From assembly GCA_944363995.1 (NCBI GenBank), contig CALVVV010000046.1, positions 1 to 9,580 on the forward strand: a stretch of DNA of 9,580 nt, read 5' to 3'. Shown one piece after another: positions 1 through 6,520 of the stretch (position 1 is its first letter; each line of letters begins with the position of its first letter). Origin of the DNA: an uncultured Bacilli bacterium (lineage in GTDB: Bacteria > Bacillota_I > Bacilli_A > RF39 > UBA660). Below the pieces are notes generated by a model, which was given only the letters and a program-made list of their open reading frames with translations, had not been told where the DNA came from and searched no databases. A program made the position numbers and the translations under genes.

Positions 1-31
1 TAAAATACTTTTTCAGACTCTTAAAACATAT

Positions 32-54
32 AAAAACGAACTATCTCTAGTTCG
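32..54 (-). terminator. Intrinsic terminator of the tRNA-Thr transcript
   Basis: Read on the minus strand, a perfect 7-bp stem (CGAACTA / TAGTTCG, positions 54-48 and 43-37) with a GAGA tetraloop is followed at once by a run of five T (36-32). It lies 14 nt beyond the CCA end of the tRNA, the usual place for a rho-independent terminator of a single-gene tRNA unit. Confidence 0.9.
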
Positions 55-67
55 ACTAATTTCCCAA

Positions 68-141
68 TGGTGCCGAAAGACAGAATTGAACTGTCCGCTG
101 ATCCTTACCAAGGACCTGTTTTACCACTAAACTATATCGGC
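68..141 (-). tRNA. tRNA-Thr (anticodon GGT)
   Basis: A 74-nt cloverleaf with the CCA tail encoded in the gene. Acceptor GCCGATA pairs with TTTCGGC. The D arm is GTTT/AAAC around AGTGGTA. The anticodon stem GGTCC/GGATC (one G-U pair) carries loop TTGGTAA, giving anticodon GGT at 107-109, which reads ACC and ACU threonine codons. A four-base variable loop and T arm GACAG/CTGTC with TTCAATT follow, and the discriminator base is A. G1-C72, C2-G71 and the GU of the anticodon agree with known threonine identity elements. One oddity is a T-T mismatch at the sixth acceptor pair. It has its own promoter and terminator and is divergent from the ATPase gene. Confidence 0.95.
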
Positions 142-150
142 AACACTCAA

Positions 151-179
151 ATTATATCAAATTTTTAATAAATAGTAAA
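151..179 (-). promoter_or_regulatory. Promoter of the tRNA-Thr gene
   Basis: On the minus strand a -35 TTTACT (179-174) is separated by exactly 17 nt from a perfect -10 TATAAT (156-151). The -10 ends nine bases before the first tRNA nucleotide, so transcription would start within a few bases of the mature 5' end. No leader structure such as a T-box fits in this space. Confidence 0.8.
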
Positions 180-217
180 TAAAATTAAAAAAATAAATAT
201 TTTTTATTTTTAATGTG

Positions 218-226
218 TGTTATAAT
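218..226 (+). promoter_or_regulatory. Extended -10 promoter of the P-type ATPase gene
   Basis: TGTTATAAT is an extended -10 element (TGn plus perfect TATAAT at 221-226). The expected -35 position (about 198-203) is only a T-rich match, as is common when the TG extension is present. The predicted start near 233 leaves a leader of about 20 nt containing AAAGG (240-244), eight bases before the GTG start codon. No riboswitch or operator is visible. Confidence 0.7.
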
Positions 227-252
227 AATAAATAGTTAGAAAGGTAGATAAA

Positions 253-2844
253 GTGAAATATTATACAAAAACAATTGATGAAATTTTAAGTGAATTAAAC
301 ACTAGTTTAAAAGGGATTACTTTTGAAGAGGCTGCCAATCGTTTAGAAAAAAATGGCTATAATGAATTAAAACAAAATACAAAAAAATCTATTTTAAAGA
401 TGATTTTAGAACAATTTAAAGATTCGATGATTATAATTTTGTTTATTGCATCTTTAATATCATTTTTATTAGGTGAAAAAGCCGAAAGTATAGTTATATT
501 AGCTATTATTTTAATTAATTCAATTATTAGTATCATTCAAGAAAAAAAAGCTACTAATGCGATAGAAGCATTAAAAAATATTAGTGCTCCTAATGTTAAA
601 GTAATAAGGAATGGAAATAAAGAAATAATAAATTCAAAAAATTTAGTAGTAGGAGACATTATATTAATTGAAGCTGGCGATATTGTTCCTGCTGATATTA
701 GATTATTTGAAACATCTCAATTACAAATTAATGAATCAGCACTCACTGGCGAATCGCTTTCGGTTTATAAAGATTATACAATTATTTTGTCTTCTGATAC
801 TACTTTAGCTGATCGTAAAAATAGTGCTTTCTCTTCGACAATTGTAACATATGGAACTGGTAAAGGGATTGTGGTTGCGACTGGTATGAATACAGAAGTT
901 GGCAAAATAGCGCATATGTTAAATTATACCGCTGATTTAGATACACCTTTAAAACAAAAATTAAATAAAATTGGTAAGATTTTAAGTTTTACTGGTATTA
1001 TTGTTAGTATAATTATTTTTATAATTGGAATATTATATGACAAAGATTTTACCGCTGTTTTAATGATTGCTATTTCTTTAGCTATTTCTGTTATTCCTGA
1101 GGGTTTACCAGCGACAGCAACTATAGTTATGGCTTTAGGTGTACAAAGAATGGCTAAGCAAAATGCTTTAATAAAAAAATTACCAGCAGTTGAAACCTTA
1201 GGTAGTACTACTGTTATTTGTTCTGATAAAACAGGAACTTTAACTCAAAACAAAATGACTGTTAAAGAATTTGCTTTATATGATGATTTTTTAAATAATA
1301 AAGTTAAATATGATACTGACAAAGTTAACGAAAAAGAATTATTATATGCAGCTATTTTATGTAATAATGCTACTATTAATGATAATAAAGGAATAGGTGA
1401 TCCTACAGAAATTGCTTTATTAAACTTTGCACAAAAACAAGGTATAGAAATTAATAAAAAAAGAATTATGGAATTACCTTTTGATTCTGAACGAAAAAGA
1501 ATGACTACTATTAATAAATTTGATGACTATGTTATATACACTAAAGGAGCAATTGATTCAATTTTACCTCTTTGCTCTAAAATACTTGTTAATGGAGTTG
1601 AAAAACCAATCAATTATGATGAAATAGATAAAATTAATGAACTATGTTCATCTTCATCAAAAAATGCAATGAGAATTTTAGCATTTGCTAAAAGGAATGT
1701 TTCAATATTACCAGATAAAAATGATATTGAAAAAGAGTTAACCTTTATTGGTATTTTAAGTATGATTGATCCTCCTAGAGATGAGGTTAAACAAGCTATT
1801 AAAACTTGTCAGCAAGCAGGAATTAAAGTAATTATGATAACAGGCGATCATATTGAAACGGCTTTAGCTATTACTAAACAATTAAACATTTATAATGAAG
1901 GTGATTATGCTATTAGTGGTGAAGAATTAACTAAAATGAGTGATGACCAATTAAACAAAATTGTTTTAAAAACTTCTGTTTTTGCTAGAATTAGTCCCAA
2001 AGATAAATTAAGAATAGTTAATGCTATTCAGAAAAATAAAAATATTGTTGCAATGACAGGCGATGGTGTAAATGATGCACCAGCTTTAAAACAAGCAGAT
2101 ATTGGTGTTGCCATGGGTAAAAATGGTACAGATGTTGCTAGAGAATCAGCAGATATGATTTTATTAGATGATAATTTTGCTACTATAACTTTAGCTATTA
2201 AAGAAGGTAGAAGAATATATTCTAACATACAAAAAGTTATTCAATATCTATTAGCTGGCAATATTTCAGAAGTTTTAACAATCTTTATAGCTATGCTTAT
2301 AAATATAGGTACACCAATTTTAGCTGTTCATATTTTAATTATTAATTTAGTAACTGATACAATACCCGCTTTAGCGTTAGGTGTAGATCCTGCTACCAAT
2401 AATGTTATGCAAAAAAAACCAATTAAAACAGGTACTTTATTCGAAAAAGGCTTAATTGCTAGAGTTATTTTTCACGGTATTATAATATCTATCATTACTT
2501 TAATAGCTTACTATATAGGCTATCAAGATACGCCAAATGAAGGAATTACTATGGCTTTTATCACTTTATCATTATCCCAAATTGTTCATTCATTAAATCA
2601 ACATTCATCTGATATTTCTTTCTTTTCAAAAAAACATGCACGTAATATTTATTTATATATAGCAATGTTTATATCAATAATTATTTTGCTAATATTAATT
2701 TATTTTGAACCAATTGCTAAATTTTTATCCTTACAAATTCCTTCTAGTACTGAATGGTTAATAATAATTTGCTTATCTTTAATTCCATTGTTTTTAGTTG
2801 AACTTTACAAATTATTTAAAAAAATATTTAAAAAAACTTGTTAA
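253..2844 (+). CDS. P2A-type (SERCA/LMCA1-like) calcium-transporting P-type ATPase
   Basis: An 863-residue membrane pump expected to export Ca2+ using ATP. Seen in order: the N-terminal cation-ATPase domain, M1-M2 (about 47-96), actuator loop TGES (165-168), M3-M4 (about 240-300) with PEGLP (E283), phosphorylation motif SDKTGTLT (phospho-acceptor D325), nucleotide-binding KGA (431-433), hinge TGDGVND (602-608) and M5-M10 (about 660-855). Ca-ligand positions known from SERCA are kept in M4 (E283), M5 (N670, E673) and M6 (N698, T701, D702). The M8 position of SERCA E908 appears to be Q776. Length matches bacterial P2A pumps. The GTG start is chosen because AAAGG lies eight bases upstream and the protein begins as family members do. 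It has its own promoter, and no terminator is visible after it. Ca2+ is inferred from the family; another divalent ion such as Mn2+ remains possible. Confidence 0.95.
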   Translation: MKYYTKTIDEILSELNTSLKGITFEEAANRLEKNGYNELKQNTKKSILKMILEQFKDSMIIILFIASLISFLLGEKAESIVILAIILINSIISIIQEKKATNAIEALKNISAPNVKVIRNGNKEIINSKNLVVGDIILIEAGDIVPADIRLFETSQLQINESALTGESLSVYKDYTIILSSDTTLADRKNSAFSSTIVTYGTGKGIVVATGMNTEVGKIAHMLNYTADLDTPLKQKLNKIGKILSFTGIIVSIIIFIIGILYDKDFTAVLMIAISLAISVIPEGLPATATIVMALGVQRMAKQNALIKKLPAVETLGSTTVICSDKTGTLTQNKMTVKEFALYDDFLNNKVKYDTDKVNEKELLYAAILCNNATINDNKGIGDPTEIALLNFAQKQGIEINKKRIMELPFDSERKRMTTINKFDDYVIYTKGAIDSILPLCSKILVNGVEKPINYDEIDKINELCSSSSKNAMRILAFAKRNVSILPDKNDIEKELTFIGILSMIDPPRDEVKQAIKTCQQAGIKVIMITGDHIETALAITKQLNIYNEGDYAISGEELTKMSDDQLNKIVLKTSVFARISPKDKLRIVNAIQKNKNIVAMTGDGVNDAPALKQADIGVAMGKNGTDVARESADMILLDDNFATITLAIKEGRRIYSNIQKVIQYLLAGNISEVLTIFIAMLINIGTPILAVHILIINLVTDTIPALALGVDPATNNVMQKKPIKTGTLFEKGLIARVIFHGIIISIITLIAYYIGYQDTPNEGITMAFITLSLSQIVHSLNQHSSDISFFSKKHARNIYLYIAMFISIIILLILIYFEPIAKFLSLQIPSSTEWLIIICLSLIPLFLVELYKLFKKIFKKTC

Positions 2845-2866
2845 ATAATCTAAAATAATTTATAAT
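2838..2866 (+). promoter_or_regulatory. Promoter of the pilin-like gene
   Basis: TTGTTA (2838-2843) and a perfect TATAAT (2861-2866) are 17 bases apart. The -35 overlaps the last codons of the ATPase gene. A strong AGGAG (2876-2880) follows, ten bases before the ATG at 2891. A GTG at 2882 is in the same frame but lies one base from AGGAG, so ATG 2891 is the better start. Confidence 0.75.
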
Positions 2867-2890
2867 TTTAAGTATAGGAGCGTGTTTATA

Positions 2891-3516
2891 ATGAAAGGAT
2901 TTACTTTAGTGGAATTGTTAGCTGTAATAGTTGTATTAGCTATAATAGTTATTATTGCTACGCCAATAATCGATAATGTTATTGATGAAGCAAAAGAAAG
3001 TGCTAATTTAAGGAGCATTGAAGGATATGCCAATGCTATTAAAAATGAATATTATAATCAACAAACTGGTTCCGGTATGCCTGTTATTGATGAAAATTTT
3101 TTAGCAAATGTTGAAACAAGTGGTGGTGAAGTTAAATGTAATAGTGTTTTATATAATAAAGGAACTATTTTGTATAAATGTTCTGTTCAAGATTCAGAAA
3201 AAAAATATTGTTATGCTAATGAACAACATTATGCTTGTGATGATGAAGATTATTTGGCTATATTTACAGGTAATGGTGGAATCCCGACTTTGGAAGGTAA
3301 AGAAAAGCCAAAGAATTAGTATATGCAATTGGTGCATGTAAAACAGATGGAACAACATACCAATATATGGGAGGATGTTATCTAAAAGGAAATCCAAATA
3401 ATAATTATATATGGTATTCCGGATTTTTATGGCGAATCATGGGAATCAATGCTGATGGAACAGGCAAGGTGAGGCTTATCCACAGTATAAACAATCTTTC
3501 AATAGATAGTGTATAA
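2891..3516 (+). pseudogene. Prepilin-like protein with type IV N-methylation motif, interrupted by a frameshift
   Basis: The product begins MKGFTLVELL: a three-residue leader, the prepilin-peptidase site G|F, Glu at +5, and a hydrophobic helix running to about residue 25. This marks a type IV pilin or pseudopilin-like surface protein, processed at the membrane. The first frame gives 142 residues and stops at 3317-3319. From 3301 the -1 frame is open and continues plausibly (AKELVYAIGACKTDG, then NYIWYSGFLWRIMGINADG) to a TAA at 3514-3516. One extra A in the run at 3303-3306 or at 3310-3312 would join both parts into about 208 residues. The ending after GKVRLI seems abrupt for this type of protein. 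It could be a decaying gene, a sequencing error in an A run, or -1 frameshifting at an A-AAG site. The pilin assignment is firm for the N-terminus only. Confidence 0.75.
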
Positions 3517-3545
3517 TCTAGTATAATAAAAATACTAGATTTTTT
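3515..3545 (+). terminator. Strong intrinsic terminator after the pilin-like gene
   Basis: A perfect 10-bp inverted repeat (AATCTAGTAT at 3515-3524, ATACTAGATT at 3532-3541) with a seven-base A-rich loop runs into T3540-T3545. The stem begins inside the TAA stop codon of the second pilin frame. It should isolate the next operon from upstream transcription. Confidence 0.9.
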
Positions 3546-3553
3546 AATAATTA

Positions 3554-3579
3554 TATGATAAACTTATCTAGTTGGTGAT
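3554..3579 (+). promoter_or_regulatory. Candidate -10 and extended Shine-Dalgarno of the ABC-F operon
   Basis: Because a strong terminator ends at 3545, a promoter must lie between there and the ATG at 3583 unless readthrough is used. TATGAT (3554-3559) is the best -10 candidate, but no convincing -35 sits 16-18 bases upstream. GGTGAT (3574-3579) lies three bases before the ATG and matches the 5' part of the full anti-SD complement (GGAGGTGATC). The -10 is weak evidence; the ribosome site is stronger. Confidence 0.4.
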
Positions 3580-3582
3580 AAT

Positions 3583-5169
3583 ATGTTAAAAGTTAATAAT
3601 TTGAGTTTAAGATTTAATACAAGAACATTATTTGAAAACGTTAATTTAGAATTTAATGGAAATAACTGTTATGGAATAATAGGGGCTAATGGGGCTGGTA
3701 AATCAACATTTTTAAAAATATTATCTGGTAGTATTGAACCAACAACTGGAGAAGTGATAATTGGTAAAGGTGAAAGAATATCAGTTTTAAAACAAAATCA
3801 TAATGAATATGATGATATGACAGTTATTGATGTAGTTATTATGGGAAATAACAAATTATATGAAATAATGAATGAAAAAAACAACTTATATTTAAAAGAG
3901 AATTTTACTAATGAAGATGGGATGAGAGCTGCTATTTTAGAAGAAGAATTTGCTAGTTTAAATGGTTGGGAAGCTGAAAGTGATGCGGCAATATTATTGA
4001 ATAATTTAGGTATAACTAATAGTAAACATAATTTATTAATGAAAGAATTAAAAGATAGTGAAAAAGTAAAAGTACTATTAGCTAGCTCTTTATTTGGTGA
4101 ACCAGATATATTATTACTAGATGAACCAACTAATGGTTTAGATGCCAAAAGTATTATGTGGTTAGAAGAATTTTTAATTAATTTTAAAAACACTATTTTA
4201 GTTGTATCTCATGATAGACATTTTTTAAATAAAGTATGTACACATATGTTAGATATTGATTATAACAAAATCACTTTATTTGTTGGTAACTATGATTTTT
4301 GGTATCAATCTAGTCAATTAATTCAAAAACAAATGAAAGAATCTAATAAAAAGAAAGAAGAAAAAATAAAAGAATTAGAAGAATTTATTAGAAGGTTTCA
4401 AGCTAATGCTTCTAAATCAAAACAAGCAACATCAAGAAAAAAATCATTAGAAAAAATTGTTTTAGAAGAAATTAAACCAACAAGCAGAAAGTATCCTTAT
4501 ATTAATTTTGATTTTGATAAAAATGTGGGAAAAGAAGTTATTACCTTAGAAAATATCAATTATAAAGATATTATTAAAAATTTTAATTTAACAATTAGAC
4601 CAAATGATAAAATAGCTTTAATTGGAAACAACGAAATAGGTAAGACTATTTTGTTAGATATCATAAGTGGTAATATAAAACCAGATAGTGGTATTATAAA
4701 ATTTGGTAGTAATGTAAAAATAAGTTATTTTAAAAAAAATCATGATGAATATTTTAATAATTTAAATATGATTGATTGGTTAAAACAATATAGTGATAAT
4801 AAAGATGATAGTTATATAAGAGGATTTTTAGGAAGAATGTTGTTTTCTGGTGATGAAGTATTAAAAAAAGTTAATGTTTTATCAGGTGGCGAAAAAGTTA
4901 GATGTATGTTTAGTAAAATGATGTTAGAAAAATCTAATGTATTATTATTTAATGAACCAACTAATCATTTAGATATTGAAACTATTACATCTTTAAATGA
5001 AGGACTAAATAGATTTATGGGAGTTATTATATTTTCAACATTTGATCAAGAATTAATTGAAACTGTAAGTAATAGATTAATTGAAATAAAATTTGATGGT
5101 ACATATAAAGATAAACAAATAAATTATTCAGAATATATAGAAAAGTATGGTTTAGATGAAGGTAAATAA
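3583..5169 (+). CDS. ABC-F family ATPase (YbiT/YkpA-like), soluble twin-ATPase ribosome-associated type
   Basis: 528 residues with two ABC ATPase domains and no membrane segment, the ABC-F layout. These proteins typically bind the ribosome near the E site and influence translation or antibiotic resistance. Domain 1 has Walker A GANGAGKST (K40), Walker B LLLDEPTN (D180, E181) and H-loop VVSHD (H210). Its signature is LKDSE (156-160) instead of LSGGE. The linker (about 240-305) is Lys/Glu-rich with ANASKSKQATSRKK, as in YbiT/YkpA proteins. Domain 2 has Walker A GNNEIGKT (K354) and a good signature LSGGE (433-437). Its Walker B reads NEPTNHLD (N457 for Asp) and its H-loop STFDQ (F487 for His). 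All deviations fall in one composite ATP site. The ATG follows GGTGAT. The 3' end overlaps the next gene by 14 bp, so the two are probably translationally coupled. Confidence 0.93.
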   Translation: MLKVNNLSLRFNTRTLFENVNLEFNGNNCYGIIGANGAGKSTFLKILSGSIEPTTGEVIIGKGERISVLKQNHNEYDDMTVIDVVIMGNNKLYEIMNEKNNLYLKENFTNEDGMRAAILEEEFASLNGWEAESDAAILLNNLGITNSKHNLLMKELKDSEKVKVLLASSLFGEPDILLLDEPTNGLDAKSIMWLEEFLINFKNTILVVSHDRHFLNKVCTHMLDIDYNKITLFVGNYDFWYQSSQLIQKQMKESNKKKEEKIKELEEFIRRFQANASKSKQATSRKKSLEKIVLEEIKPTSRKYPYINFDFDKNVGKEVITLENINYKDIIKNFNLTIRPNDKIALIGNNEIGKTILLDIISGNIKPDSGIIKFGSNVKISYFKKNHDEYFNNLNMIDWLKQYSDNKDDSYIRGFLGRMLFSGDEVLKKVNVLSGGEKVRCMFSKMMLEKSNVLLFNEPTNHLDIETITSLNEGLNRFMGVIIFSTFDQELIETVSNRLIEIKFDGTYKDKQINYSEYIEKYGLDEGK

Positions 5170-5908
5170 AGAACAACGATTAATTGATTATTTAAAACAA
5201 TTTAAAAACTATAAAACTTTACTTAAAAATGGTAGTGTTTTAGTAAATAATAAAGTAATAACTAAATACGATTACAAATTAAAAATAAATGATGAAATTA
5301 CCATTAATAAATATAATAAATCAAAAAATATCAAAATTATATATGAAGATAAAGATATAATAGTAGTAGATAAACCTTATAATTTATTAACTATATCAAA
5401 TGGTAAAGAAATTTCTTTATATAACTTAGTAAGTGATTATGTTAAGAAAAACAATAAAAAAAATAAAATTTTTATTGTTCATAGATTAGATAAAGATACA
5501 TCAGGTTTAATAGTATTAGCAAAAAATATAAAAACTAAAAATTATTTACAAAATAATTGGGATAAAATTGAAAGAAGGTATAAAGCTATTGTAATTGGTA
5601 TTACTAAAAATAAAGAAATATTAAAAAATTATTTAAAAGAAAATAAAAATCATTTTGTTTATATAGCTAATAGTGGTGATTTAGCTATTACCGAATATAA
5701 AAAAATAAAAGAAATAAATAATAATTCTTTGTTAGATATTAATATAAAAACTGGTAAAAAGAATCAAATAAGAGTACAATTAAGTAATATAAATCATCCT
5801 ATTTTAGGTGATAAAAAATATGGTATTAATAATTATAAAAGATTATGTTTACACGCTTATAAATTAGTTTTATTTGATAAAGAATTTATAAGTGAAATAG
5901 ATTTTTAA
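5156..5908 (+). CDS. RluA/RluD-family RNA pseudouridine synthase
   Basis: 250 residues. Enzymes of this family convert specific uridines in rRNA or tRNA to pseudouridine. The N-terminal part (about 5-50: RLIDYLK...LLKNGSVLVNN) looks like an S4 RNA-binding domain. The catalytic domain starts at IIYEDKDIIVVDKP (about 60) and contains the family motif HRLDKDTSGL with catalytic Asp112. Further on come ERRYKAIV, the GKKNQIRVQLS block and HPILGDKKYG, all typical. The C-terminal end is slightly short, stopping soon after LCLHAYKL. The start overlaps the ABC-F gene by 14 bp and the next gene begins nine bases after the stop, so all three are probably one transcript. The target uridine cannot be read from the sequence, so no symbol is given. 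Confidence 0.92.
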   Translation: MKVNKEQRLIDYLKQFKNYKTLLKNGSVLVNNKVITKYDYKLKINDEITINKYNKSKNIKIIYEDKDIIVVDKPYNLLTISNGKEISLYNLVSDYVKKNNKKNKIFIVHRLDKDTSGLIVLAKNIKTKNYLQNNWDKIERRYKAIVIGITKNKEILKNYLKENKNHFVYIANSGDLAITEYKKIKEINNNSLLDINIKTGKKNQIRVQLSNINHPILGDKKYGINNYKRLCLHAYKLVLFDKEFISEIDF

Positions 5909-5917
5909 GGAGAAGTT

Positions 5918-6484
5918 ATGTTTAATTATTTAGAGTCTAGTTTTGTTATTGCTAGTATTATGCATACAAAAAATAAACATTATAGTGAGGACTTTATCAC
6001 TTTAAAAGAAGTTAATGTTGTAAAAAATATATTACAACAAAGATTTAATAAAGAAAAATTAAATATTATTATTACTGATGAATTTGATTATAGTTATTTT
6101 AAATGTATTGACGGTGTAATATTAAAAAAAGATACACTTGCAAATATAGTAAATAAATATATAGGTCATTGTTATTCAATTGAATGTTTAAAAATTTTAT
6201 GGGATGATAATTTTATATTTGAAATTTTAGAGAATATGCGAAATGGTTTTGATTCAAAATCATTAGAAACAATAATTAGTAAAGTGTTAGATAATCCAAG
6301 TCTATTTTATAAAAAGGTAGCTCATGAATTAACAAAAGATGAATATGATTTTATTAAAAGTAAAATTGATAAAAATTGTTCAAATTGTTTAAATAATTGT
6401 AGTGAAAATACTTTATGCGATAACTGGCAAAATGATGAATTAGTAGGTAAAAGAAAAGTTTTAACAAAGTTTTCTACATTCTAA
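5918..6484 (+). CDS. Unrecognised protein with C-terminal four-Cys cluster
   Basis: 188 residues that I do not recognise. There is no signal peptide or membrane segment, so it is probably cytosolic. Charged and hydrophobic residues are mixed through most of the chain. Four cysteines near the end (C154, C157, C161, C167; spacing C-x2-C-x3-C-x5-C) form a compact group followed by DNW, which could hold zinc or an iron-sulfur cluster. C63, C85 and C90 are additional. Start support is strong: AAGGAG (5907-5912) overlaps the stop of the pseudouridine synthase and lies five bases before the ATG. It is the third gene of a likely ABC-F / RluA operon, which suggests but does not prove a link to ribosome function. 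No terminator is seen after it; the next promoter begins 12 bases beyond its stop. Confidence 0.85.
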   Translation: MFNYLESSFVIASIMHTKNKHYSEDFITLKEVNVVKNILQQRFNKEKLNIIITDEFDYSYFKCIDGVILKKDTLANIVNKYIGHCYSIECLKILWDDNFIFEILENMRNGFDSKSLETIISKVLDNPSLFYKKVAHELTKDEYDFIKSKIDKNCSNCLNNCSENTLCDNWQNDELVGKRKVLTKFSTF

Positions 6485-6495
6485 TTCATTTTTTT

Positions 6496-6504
6496 TGGTA
6501 TAAT
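6496..6504 (+). promoter_or_regulatory. Extended -10 promoter of the hydrolase/acyltransferase operon
   Basis: TGGTATAAT is a TGn extension with a perfect TATAAT (6499-6504). No good -35 is present at the expected distance. The predicted start near 6511 coincides with the GGTGAT ribosome site (6511-6516), so the leader would be only about ten bases. The element lies between the Cys-cluster gene and the hydrolase and marks a probable operon boundary. Confidence 0.65.
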
Positions 6505-6520
6505 TATAGTGGTGATGATA

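Noticed and set aside
142..252. Possible T-box or ion riboswitch before the calcium pump
   Set aside because: The space is filled by two divergent promoters, and the predicted leader of the pump gene is only about 20 bases.
2028..2228. Minus-strand open frame of 66 codons inside the ATPase gene
   Set aside because: It lies fully opposite the highly conserved TGDGVND region of the pump, has no ribosome site and shows no family features; it is a shadow frame.
3108..3341. Second plus-strand frame inside the pilin-like gene, and the minus-strand frame at 3194-3397
   Set aside because: Neither has a ribosome site or recognisable sequence. The continuation of the pilin-like protein is in the third plus frame (3301-3516), not in this one.
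3798..4193. Minus-strand open frame of 131 codons inside the ABC-F gene
   Set aside because: It is opposite conserved ABC motifs and low in complexity, and no promoter or ribosome site supports it.
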